Part shown: in pieces, positions 56,685 to 64,000 of the stretch
Layout of the letters: each line of letters opens with the position of its first letter
How positions within the stretch are numbered: position 1 is the first letter of the stretch
NCBI RefSeq assembly: GCF_021029445.1
Contig: NZ_CP072610.1
Location: 2,418,001 to 2,482,000, forward strand
Reading direction: 5' to 3'
Source: Pseudomonas wenzhouensis
GTDB taxonomy: Bacteria; Pseudomonadota; Gammaproteobacteria; Pseudomonadales; Pseudomonadaceae
DNA: 64,000 bases
Translations under genes and position numbers: made by a program
The notes under the pieces: model-generated
Databases searched by the model: none
Told to the model about the DNA's origin: nothing
What the model saw: only the letters and a program-made list of their open reading frames with translations

Positions 56685-56989
56685 CCGGCATCCCACTCGA
56701 ACACGGCCTGGCCCTGGCCGGCGTGCTGTTCTGCATCGGCCTGGTCGGCCTGATGGTGCGGCGCAACATCCTGTTCATCCTGATGAGCCTGGAAGTGATG
56801 ATGAACGCCGCTGCACTGGCCTTCGTCGTGGTTGGTGCCCGTTGGGGCGCGGCTGACGGCCAGGTGATGTTCATTCTGGTGATCACCCTGGCAGCCGCCG
56901 AGGCCAGCATCGGCCTGGCGATCCTGCTGCAGCTGTATCGCCGCTTCAATACCCTGGATATCGACGCTGCCAGCGAGATGCGCGGATGA
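56681..56989 (+). CDS. nuoK: NADH-quinone oxidoreductase subunit K
   Basis: A 102-residue three-helix subunit. It contains the membrane glutamates of the coupling axis in [15 protein letters not shown] and [20 protein letters not shown]. It overlaps nuoJ and nuoL by 4 nt each. Confidence 0.97.
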   Translation: MTGIPLEHGLALAGVLFCIGLVGLMVRRNILFILMSLEVMMNAAALAFVVVGARWGAADGQVMFILVITLAAAEASIGLAILLQLYRRFNTLDIDAASEMRG

Positions 56990-58845
56990 ACCTTCTAGCC
57001 CTGACTCTATTCTTCCCGCTGCTCGGCTGGCTGCTGCTGGCCTTCTCGCGCGGACGCTTCTCGGAAAACACCAGCGCGGTGATCGGCGTTGGCTCCATCG
57101 GCCTGGCCGCTGCCAGCGCTGCCTGGGTCATCGCCGCCTTTCTCGGCAATCCGCCGGCCGGTGGCGCCTACAGCCTGACCCTGTGGCAGTGGATGAGCGT
57201 CGAAGGCCTGGCGCCGAGCTTCACCCTGCATCTGGATGGTCTGTCGGCCACCATGCTCGGCGTAGTCACCGGCGTGGGTTTTCTGATCCACCTGTTCGCC
57301 AGCTGGTATATGCGTGGCGAGGAAGGTTACTCACGTTTCTTCGCTTACACCAACCTGTTCATCTTCAGCATGTTGCTGCTGGTACTCGGCGACAACCTGC
57401 TGGTGTTGTTCTTCGGCTGGGAAGGCGTGGGCCTGTGCTCGTACCTGCTGATCGGCTTCTACTACAAGCACGTGCCCAACGGTAACGCGGCGCTCAAGGC
57501 CTTCATCGTCACCCGCGTCGGCGACGTGTTCCTGATGATCGGTATGTTCCTGCTGTTCATCAACCTCGGCACTCTGAACATTCAGGAGCTGATGGTGCTG
57601 GCGCCGCAAAAATACGTGGCCGGCGATACCTGGCTGTGGGTTGCCACGCTGATGCTGCTCGGCGGCGCGGTGGGCAAGTCCGCCCAGTTGCCGCTGCAGA
57701 CCTGGCTGGCCGACGCCATGGCCGGCCCGACGCCGGTGTCGGCGCTGATCCACGCGGCGACCATGGTGACTGCAGGCGTCTACCTGATCGCCCGTACCCA
57801 CGGCCTGTTCCTACTGACCCCGGAGATTCTCGAGCTGGTCGGCGTCGTTGGCGGCGTGACCCTGGTGCTGGCCGGTTTCGCTGCACTGGTACAAACCGAC
57901 ATCAAGCGCATCCTCGCCTACTCGACCATGAGCCAGATCGGCTACATGTTCCTGGCCCTGGGCGTCGGTGCCTGGGATGCGGCAATCTTCCACCTGATGA
58001 CCCACGCCTTCTTCAAGGCCCTGCTGTTCCTCGCATCCGGTGCGGTGATCCATGCCTGCCACCACGAGCAGAACATCTTCAAGATGGGTGGGCTGTGGAA
58101 GAAGCTGCCGCTGGCCTATGCCAGCTTCATCGTCGGTGGTTCCGCGCTGGCTGCCCTGCCGTTGCTGACCGCCGGCTTCTACTCCAAGGACGAGATCCTC
58201 TGGGAAGCCTTCGCCAGCGGTCATAGCGAGCTGCTCTACGCGGGCCTGGTCGGCGCCTTCCTGACCTCGATCTACACCTTCCGCCTAATCTTCATCGCCT
58301 TCCACGGCGAGCAGAAGACCGAGGCGCACGCCGGTCATGGCATCGCCCACAACCTGCCGCTGATGGTGCTGATCGTGCTGTCCACCTTCATCGGTGCCTG
58401 GATCACCCCGCCGCTGGCCGGCGTGCTGCCGCAAAGCGTCGGCCATGCCGGTGGCGAGGCCAAGCACAGCCTGGAACTGCTGTCGGGGCTGATCGCGGTG
58501 AGCGGTATCGTCATCGCCGCCCTACTCTTCCTCGGCCAGCGTCGCGTCGCATCTGCCGTGGCGCAGAGCACGCCGGGTCGCCTGCTGAGCGCCCTGTGGT
58601 TCGCTGCCTGGGGCTTCGACTGGCTCTACGACAAGCTGTTCGTACGCCCTTATCTGGCGCTCTGCCACCTGCTGCGCCGCGACCCCATCGACCGCAGCAT
58701 CGGCCTGATTCCGCTGCTCGCGCGTGGCGGCAACGCCGCACTGGTACGCAGCGAAACCGGCCAGGTGCGCTGGTACGCCGCTTCGATCGCCGGGGGCGCC
58801 GTGCTGGTGCTCGCCGCCATCCTCTTTCTTGGTGGGGTCTATTGA
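56986..58845 (+). CDS. nuoL: NADH-quinone oxidoreductase subunit L
   Basis: A 619-residue antiporter-like proton pump with about 16 helices and the long lateral C-terminal helix region. It has [19 protein letters not shown] with the key glutamate, and [37 protein letters not shown] with conserved lysine/histidine sites. The last codons (GGGGTCTATTGA) are part of the left arm of the large inverted repeat that follows. Confidence 0.96.
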   Translation: MNLLALTLFFPLLGWLLLAFSRGRFSENTSAVIGVGSIGLAAASAAWVIAAFLGNPPAGGAYSLTLWQWMSVEGLAPSFTLHLDGLSATMLGVVTGVGFLIHLFASWYMRGEEGYSRFFAYTNLFIFSMLLLVLGDNLLVLFFGWEGVGLCSYLLIGFYYKHVPNGNAALKAFIVTRVGDVFLMIGMFLLFINLGTLNIQELMVLAPQKYVAGDTWLWVATLMLLGGAVGKSAQLPLQTWLADAMAGPTPVSALIHAATMVTAGVYLIARTHGLFLLTPEILELVGVVGGVTLVLAGFAALVQTDIKRILAYSTMSQIGYMFLALGVGAWDAAIFHLMTHAFFKALLFLASGAVIHACHHEQNIFKMGGLWKKLPLAYASFIVGGSALAALPLLTAGFYSKDEILWEAFASGHSELLYAGLVGAFLTSIYTFRLIFIAFHGEQKTEAHAGHGIAHNLPLMVLIVLSTFIGAWITPPLAGVLPQSVGHAGGEAKHSLELLSGLIAVSGIVIAALLFLGQRRVASAVAQSTPGRLLSALWFAAWGFDWLYDKLFVRPYLALCHLLRRDPIDRSIGLIPLLARGGNAALVRSETGQVRWYAASIAGGAVLVLAAILFLGGVY

Positions 58846-59099
58846 TGTTTCGCACACGGCCGCGCCGGAGCCCGTTTTTGCGCGGGGCAAGGCACGAGGA
58901 GAGAAGTTTGGTCGCTCCAAATGAACGACGAGTAACGCAGCAGCGCGCAAAAACGGGCCCGGCCCTTCGGGTTGCGCGCCAAATAGCGCCATGCTGCGTT
59001 GCAGGACTTGGCAAGGGAACACCATTACCGGCGTCCTACGCCTTGCCTGGCGCTATTTCGCGCAGCAACGCGGCTCGTGTCGAAACGTCAATAGACCCC
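58834..59099. repeat. MITE-like nested inverted repeat between nuoL and nuoM
   Basis: The outer arms are GGGGTCTATTGATGTTTCG... (58834-58858) and ...CGAAACGTCAATAGACCCC (59076-59099), about 24 bp with one mismatch and one extra base. Inside lie a perfect 15-bp pair, GCCCGTTTTTGCGCG (58870-58884) with its complement (58944-58958), and a pair around AAATAGCGCCA (about 58973-58991) with TGGCGCTATTT (from 59048). A GGCAAGG/CCTTGCC pair (59010-59016, 59041-59047) lies innermost. The left arm includes the nuoL stop codon. No gene lies inside. Confidence 0.75.
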
Positions 59100-59116
59100 A
59101 AGGAAAACAGCCTGTC

Positions 59117-60646
59117 ATGATTCTGCCCTGGCTAATCCTGATTCCCTTCATCGGCGGCCTGCTGTGCTGGCAAGGCGAGCGTTTTGGCTCCGTGCTGCCG
59201 CGCTGGATCGCCCTGATCACCATGGGCCTACTGTTCGGCCTGAGCTTGTGGCTGTGGGTCAGCGGTGATTTCACCCTGGCACCGGCCCCGGACAGCGGCC
59301 CGCGCTGGGCCCATGAGTTCGTCATCGACTGGATCCCGCGGATGGGCATCACCATCCACCTGGCGATGGACGGCCTGTCGGTGCTGATGGTGGTGCTCAC
59401 CGGCCTGCTCGGTGTGCTCTCGGTACTGTGCTCGTGGAACGAGATCCAGCATCGCGTCGGCTTCTTCCACCTCAACCTGATGTGGATTCTCGGTGGCGTG
59501 GTCGGCGTATTCCTCGCCGTCGACCTGTTCCTGTTCTTCTTTTTCTGGGAAATGATGCTGGTGCCGATGTACTTCCTCATCGCGCTCTGGGGTCATAGCG
59601 GCAGTGACGGTCGCACCCGTATCACCGCTGCCACCAAGTTCTTCATCTTCACCCAGGCCAGCGGTTTGATCATGCTGCTGGCGATCCTGGCCCTGGTGTT
59701 CGTGCACTTCAACCAGACCGGTGTACTGACCTTCAATTACGCCGACCTGCTGAAGACCGAACTGGCGCCCGGCACCGAATACCTGCTGATGCTCGGTTTC
59801 TTCGTCGCCTTCGCGGTGAAGTTCCCGGTGGTGCCTGTGCATTCCTGGCTGCCGGACGCCCACGCCCAGGCACCGACCGCAGGCTCCGTGGACCTGGCCG
59901 GTATCCTGCTGAAGACCGCCGCCTACGGCCTGTTGCGCTTCGCCCTGCCGCTGTTCCCCAATGCCTCGGCGGAGTTCGCGCCCATCGCCCAGTGGCTCGG
60001 TGTGTTCGCCATCATCTACGGCGCCCTGCTGTCGTTCGCACAGACCGACATCAAGCGCCTGGTGGCCTACTCCAGCGTCTCGCACATGGGCTTCGTGCTG
60101 ATCGCCATCTATTCGGGCAGCCAGATCGCCCTGCAGGGTGCGGTGGTGCAAATGGTCGCCCACGGTCTGTCTGCCGCTGCGCTGTTCATCCTCTGCGGCC
60201 AGCTCTACGAGCGCCTGCACACCCGCGACCTGCGCCAGATGGGCGGAATCTGGGCACGCATGCCCTGGCTGCCGGCCATCAGCCTGTTCTTCGCCGCCGC
60301 CGCGCTCGGCCTGCCGGGTACCGGCAACTTCGTCGGCGAATTCCTCATTCTGATCGGTAGCTTCCCCAGCGCGCCCTGGGTCGTGGTGCTCGCCGCCAGC
60401 GGCCTGGTGCTCGGCTCGGTATACGCCCTGGCGATGATCCATCGCGCCTACTTCGGCCCGGTGCAGCAGGAAGCGCCGCTGCCGGGGCTGAAAGCTCGCG
60501 AGATGGCCATGGTGCTCGGCCTCGGCGTGCTGCTGATTCTGCTTGGCGTTTACCCGCAACCGGTGCTCGACACCTCCGCTGCCAGCATGCATGGCGTGCA
60601 GCAGTGGATGGCTGGCGCCCTCGATCAACTCGCCTCGGGCCGGTAA
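59117..60646 (+). CDS. nuoM: NADH-quinone oxidoreductase subunit M
   Basis: A 509-residue antiporter-like proton-pumping subunit with 14 helices. It has FFFFWEMMLVPMYFLIALWGH with the essential glutamate and VKFPVVPVHSWLPDAHAQAPTAGSVDLAGILLKTAAYGLLRF. The ATG at 59117 (MILPWLILIPF) is chosen. The frame is open back to 58991, but that stretch reads through the inverted repeat. The start has only a weak AAGGA about 15 nt upstream. Confidence 0.95.
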   Translation: MILPWLILIPFIGGLLCWQGERFGSVLPRWIALITMGLLFGLSLWLWVSGDFTLAPAPDSGPRWAHEFVIDWIPRMGITIHLAMDGLSVLMVVLTGLLGVLSVLCSWNEIQHRVGFFHLNLMWILGGVVGVFLAVDLFLFFFFWEMMLVPMYFLIALWGHSGSDGRTRITAATKFFIFTQASGLIMLLAILALVFVHFNQTGVLTFNYADLLKTELAPGTEYLLMLGFFVAFAVKFPVVPVHSWLPDAHAQAPTAGSVDLAGILLKTAAYGLLRFALPLFPNASAEFAPIAQWLGVFAIIYGALLSFAQTDIKRLVAYSSVSHMGFVLIAIYSGSQIALQGAVVQMVAHGLSAAALFILCGQLYERLHTRDLRQMGGIWARMPWLPAISLFFAAAALGLPGTGNFVGEFLILIGSFPSAPWVVVLAASGLVLGSVYALAMIHRAYFGPVQQEAPLPGLKAREMAMVLGLGVLLILLGVYPQPVLDTSAASMHGVQQWMAGALDQLASGR

Positions 60647-60665
60647 GGGTAAGGATTAGAGACTC

Positions 60666-62150
60666 ATGGAACATCACGCTGTCGAATTCACCGTGCAACA
60701 TCTGATCGCCCTGCTGCCATTGCTGGTAACCAGCCTTACCGTGGTGGTGGTGATGCTGGCAATCGCCGTCAGGCGCAATCACGGCCTGACCTTCTTGCTT
60801 TCGGTGGTCGGTCTGAATCTGGCGCTGCTGTCGCTCATTCCAACCCTGGAGGTGGCCCCGCTGCAGGTTACCCCGCTGCTGCTGATCGACAACTTCGCCT
60901 GCTACTACATGGCACTGGTACTGGCCGCCAGCCTGGCCTGCATCACCCTGATCCATGCCTATCTGGGCGGCGAATCCGGCAAGGGTTACCCGGGCAACCG
61001 CGAGGAGCTGTACCTGCTGGTGTTGCTGTCCGCCGCTGGCGGCCTGGTACTGGTCAGTGCCCAGCACCTGGCCGGGCTGTTCATCGGCCTGGAACTGCTG
61101 TCGGTGCCGACCTACGGCATGATCGCCTACGCCTTTTTCAACAAGCGCTCGCTGGAGGCCGGCATCAAGTACATGGTGCTTTCGGCTGCCGGCAGCGCCT
61201 TCCTACTGTTCGGCATGGCGCTGCTGTACGCCGAGTCCGGCAACCTGGGCTTCGCCGATATCGGTGCCACTCTGATGCGCGAGAGCAGCCAATTGGTGCA
61301 GATCGGCATCGGCATGATGCTGATCGGCCTGGCTTTCAAACTGTCGCTGGTGCCCTTCCACCTGTGGACGCCGGATGTCTACGAAGGCGCCCCGGCGCCA
61401 GTGGCGGCCTTTCTCGCCACCGCCAGCAAGGTAGCGGTGTTCGCCGTGCTGCTGCGACTGTACCAGATATCCCCGGCCATGAGCGGCGGCTGGCTGAGCG
61501 ACCTGCTGACCCTGATCGCCATCGCCTCGATCCTGTTCGGCAATCTGCTGGCGCTGCTGCAGAACAACCTCAAGCGCCTGCTGGGTTACTCGTCCATCGC
61601 CCACTTCGGTTACCTGCTGGTGGCATTGGTGGCGAGCAAGGGGCTCGCGGTGGAAGCCGTGGGCGTGTACCTGGCCACCTACGTGCTGACCAGCCTCGGT
61701 GCGTTCGGTGTGATCACCCTGATGTCCACCCCCTACAGCGGCCGCGATGCCGATGCGCTGTACGAATACCGTGGCCTGTTCTGGCGCCGCCCGTACCTGA
61801 CCGCCGTGCTCACGGTGATGATGCTGTCGCTGGCCGGCATTCCGCTGACGGCCGGCTTCATCGGCAAGTTCTACGTGATCGCCGCCGGTGTCGAAGCGCA
61901 ACTGTGGTGGCTGCTCGGCGCCATGGTGCTGGGCAGCGCCATCGGCGTGTTCTATTACCTGCGGGTGATGGTCACCCTGTTCATGCGCGAACCCAACATG
62001 CATCGCCACGATGCGCCCTTCGACTGGGGCCAGGGCGCCGGCGGCATCATGCTGCTGGTAGTCGCTCTGCTCGTCTTCGTTCTCGGCGTATACCCGCAGC
62101 CGTTGCTGGAACTGGTGCAGCACGCCGGCCTGGTTGCCCTGGCGCAATGA
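60666..62150 (+). CDS. nuoN: NADH-quinone oxidoreductase subunit N
   Basis: A 494-residue antiporter-like subunit with 14 helices. It has [19 protein letters not shown] (glutamate on helix 5), [40 protein letters not shown] and [16 protein letters not shown]. It is the last gene of the operon, and a terminator follows within 10 bp. Confidence 0.96.
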   Translation: MEHHAVEFTVQHLIALLPLLVTSLTVVVVMLAIAVRRNHGLTFLLSVVGLNLALLSLIPTLEVAPLQVTPLLLIDNFACYYMALVLAASLACITLIHAYLGGESGKGYPGNREELYLLVLLSAAGGLVLVSAQHLAGLFIGLELLSVPTYGMIAYAFFNKRSLEAGIKYMVLSAAGSAFLLFGMALLYAESGNLGFADIGATLMRESSQLVQIGIGMMLIGLAFKLSLVPFHLWTPDVYEGAPAPVAAFLATASKVAVFAVLLRLYQISPAMSGGWLSDLLTLIAIASILFGNLLALLQNNLKRLLGYSSIAHFGYLLVALVASKGLAVEAVGVYLATYVLTSLGAFGVITLMSTPYSGRDADALYEYRGLFWRRPYLTAVLTVMMLSLAGIPLTAGFIGKFYVIAAGVEAQLWWLLGAMVLGSAIGVFYYLRVMVTLFMREPNMHRHDAPFDWGQGAGGIMLLVVALLVFVLGVYPQPLLELVQHAGLVALAQ

Positions 62151-62157
62151 AGCACAA

Positions 62158-62186
62158 GCCCCGCTAACTGCGGGGCCTGTTCTTTT
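62158..62186 (+). terminator. Terminator of the nuo operon
   Basis: GCCCCGC (62158-62164), loop TAACT, GCGGGGC (62170-62176), then CTGTTCTTTT. Confidence 0.85.
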
Positions 62187-62190
62187 AAAG

Positions 62191-62282
62191 GTCGCGGCTG
62201 AAGCCCCTCCCACAAGTCATCATGAACTCCGTGGGAGGGGCTTTAGCCGCGACAGACCTGCCCCGGATTGCATCCGGGCTAC
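62191..62282. repeat. REPIN plus a second REP unit between nuoN and tam
   Basis: Two 23-nt units face each other, 62191-62213 (beginning GTCGCGGCTG) and 62231-62253 (beginning GTGGGAGGGG), with a 17-nt spacer. The same unit occurs singly at 1305-1327. A different REP unit (62262-62282, CCCGGATTG...GGGCTAC) follows and overlaps the last bases of tam. Confidence 0.8.
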
Positions 62283-63040
62283 CGCCGAGCCACCAGAAAC
62301 AGACGCGGAAACGGCAACAACACCCGGCCATCGGCCTGCGCCGGATAGGCCTCGGCAATCGCCGCCTGGTAGCGCTCGAGGAAAGCTGCCTGCTGCTCGG
62401 CCTCCAGCGGCTGCAAAAACGGCAGCAACGCCGTGGATTTGAACCACTCCACCACCGCTGCGGCATTCTCCAGTACGTGGAAGTAAGTGGTGCGCCAGAT
62501 ATCCAGCTCACTGGCCTGAGTGCTAAGGATGTCGTAGTAAGCCTGCGCGCTGTGCCGCTCGGTATGGCGCACCTCGCAGATCTGCGCTGCCCATGGTCCA
62601 TCTGCCGCCACCTCACGAGCCAGGCGATGCGCAGGTTCCTGCAAGTTGTCCGGGGTCTGGATCGCCAGCCAGCCACCGGGCGCCAGTTGCGCGAGCAATC
62701 TCGGATACAGCCGAGCATGGTCCGGCAACCACTGCAGCGAGGCATTGGCCAGGATCAGTTGCGGCGCGTGCTCGGCTTGCCAGTGCTGGATATCCATCAG
62801 TTGAAAGGTCACCTGGGGCAGCCGCTCACGCGCTGCGCGCAGCATGTCTGCGCTGCTGTCGATAGCGATCACCCGTGCCTTGGGCACATGCGCCTGCAAC
62901 ACGGCAGTGGAGTTGCCGAGACCACAGCCGAGATCGACGGCCAACTCGATACCCTCACGTGGCACCGCCGCCAGCACGTCATGGACCGGGCGCGTGCGCT
63001 GGCGTTCGAACAGGGAATATTGTCGGGCAGACCAACTCAT
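62279..63040 (-). CDS. tam: Trans-aconitate 2-methyltransferase
   Basis: A 253-residue SAM-dependent methyltransferase. Motif I is VDLGCGLGNSTAVL at about 35-48, and motif II/III regions are LPQVTFQLMDIQHW and PQLILANASLQWLPDH, closely following the Tam family. It methylates trans-aconitate, the inhibitory spontaneous isomer of cis-aconitate. The ATG at 63040 (MSWSARQYSLFE) has GGAGG at 5 nt. An upstream ATG or alternative at 63046 lies on that site. Confidence 0.92.
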   Translation of the reverse strand: MSWSARQYSLFERQRTRPVHDVLAAVPREGIELAVDLGCGLGNSTAVLQAHVPKARVIAIDSSADMLRAARERLPQVTFQLMDIQHWQAEHAPQLILANASLQWLPDHARLYPRLLAQLAPGGWLAIQTPDNLQEPAHRLAREVAADGPWAAQICEVRHTERHSAQAYYDILSTQASELDIWRTTYFHVLENAAAVVEWFKSTALLPFLQPLEAEQQAAFLERYQAAIAEAYPAQADGRVLLPFPRLFLVARR

Positions 63041-63101
63041 CGGCACCTCCGCAGCACAATCGACTGGCGCAGAGTAACAGGCGACAAGAGACTCGGCGCA
63101 T

Positions 63102-63149
63102 CAGCAATTTTCCGCTGCATGGACGCACATACCTGGCGGTTTTCCGCCA
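63102..63149 (+). promoter_or_regulatory. Two candidate enhancer sites for a sigma-54 activator
   Basis: CAGCAATTTTCCGCTG (63102-63117) and TGGCGGTTTTCCGCCA (63134-63149) are related 16-bp dyads whose starts are 32 bp apart (three helical turns). They lie about 65-110 bp upstream of the -24 box. DctD is the expected activator for C4-dicarboxylate TRAP systems. Confidence 0.55.
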
Positions 63150-63189
63150 TGCGCTGTGCGCCATTTCACAGTGCTTTTCTCAGCCCTGA

Positions 63190-64000
<811 letters not shown>

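Overview
The window is chromosomal DNA of a Pseudomonas. Codon use is GC-rich throughout. The gene order from pgsA to the nuo operon (pgsA-uvrC-gacA; cysG-serS-crcB-rarA-lolA-ftsK; trxB-aat-ate-infA-clpA-clpS-cspD-icd-idh; nudJ-mnmA-hflD-purB; aceA; nuoA-N) is the known Pseudomonas core order, and NuoC/NuoD are fused as in gammaproteobacteria. A P. mendocina/pseudoalcaligenes-like member is my guess. The species cannot be fixed from this sequence alone.

The accessory part is 1-10.1 kb. It begins with a divergent arsenic-resistance island. One arm (minus strand) encodes an arsenate reductase fused to an ArsR repressor, then ArsH, a dual-specificity-type phosphatase, an ars-type GAPDH and the ArsJ exporter. 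The other arm (plus strand) encodes the ACR3 arsenite pump, a DUF318/ArsP-type permease and a mini-thioredoxin. The shared promoter region carries three CGAATAT repeats at exact 16-bp spacing. Together these give two arsenate exits: reduction followed by ACR3 export, and conversion to 1-arseno-3-phosphoglycerate followed by ArsJ export. They also give an oxidation or export route for organoarsenicals. Beyond the island lie decayed genes: a broken small exported protein, an MFS gene split by an IS200-type element, and a tyrosine-integrase fossil fused to a possible TraG-like start. The fossil abuts the 3' end of tRNA-Leu(UAA), which suggests that a mobile element used this tRNA as its attachment site.

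10.1-14 kb is the conserved tRNA-Leu / tRNA-Cys / tRNA-Gly / pgsA / uvrC / gacA block (minus strand) plus tRNA-Ser. 14-18.4 kb holds a BI-1-family membrane protein, the tusDCBE tRNA-thiolation relay with a TrpD2-like gene, and a glutathionyl-hydroquinone reductase. 18.4-26.2 kb (minus) holds cysG, serS, crcB, rarA, lolA and ftsK. 26.3-36.3 kb holds trxB and nearly the whole N-degron pathway (aat, ate, clpA, clpS) with infA and cspD, followed by the divergent pair of isocitrate dehydrogenases icd and idh.

36.4-44.3 kb carries nudJ, mnmA, hflD, an EamA transporter, purB, the ribosomal oxygenase roxA, a GNAT gene and two poorly described genes, one of them a secretin-domain orphan. aceA follows, with a long structured leader and a strong palindrome. 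47-62.15 kb is the complete nuoA-N operon for respiratory complex I, interrupted by a perfect palindrome (nuoI/nuoJ) and by a 270-bp nested inverted repeat (nuoL/nuoM). The window ends with tam (minus) and the start of a DctP-type TRAP binding protein behind a textbook sigma-54 promoter with three similar upstream 16-bp sites.
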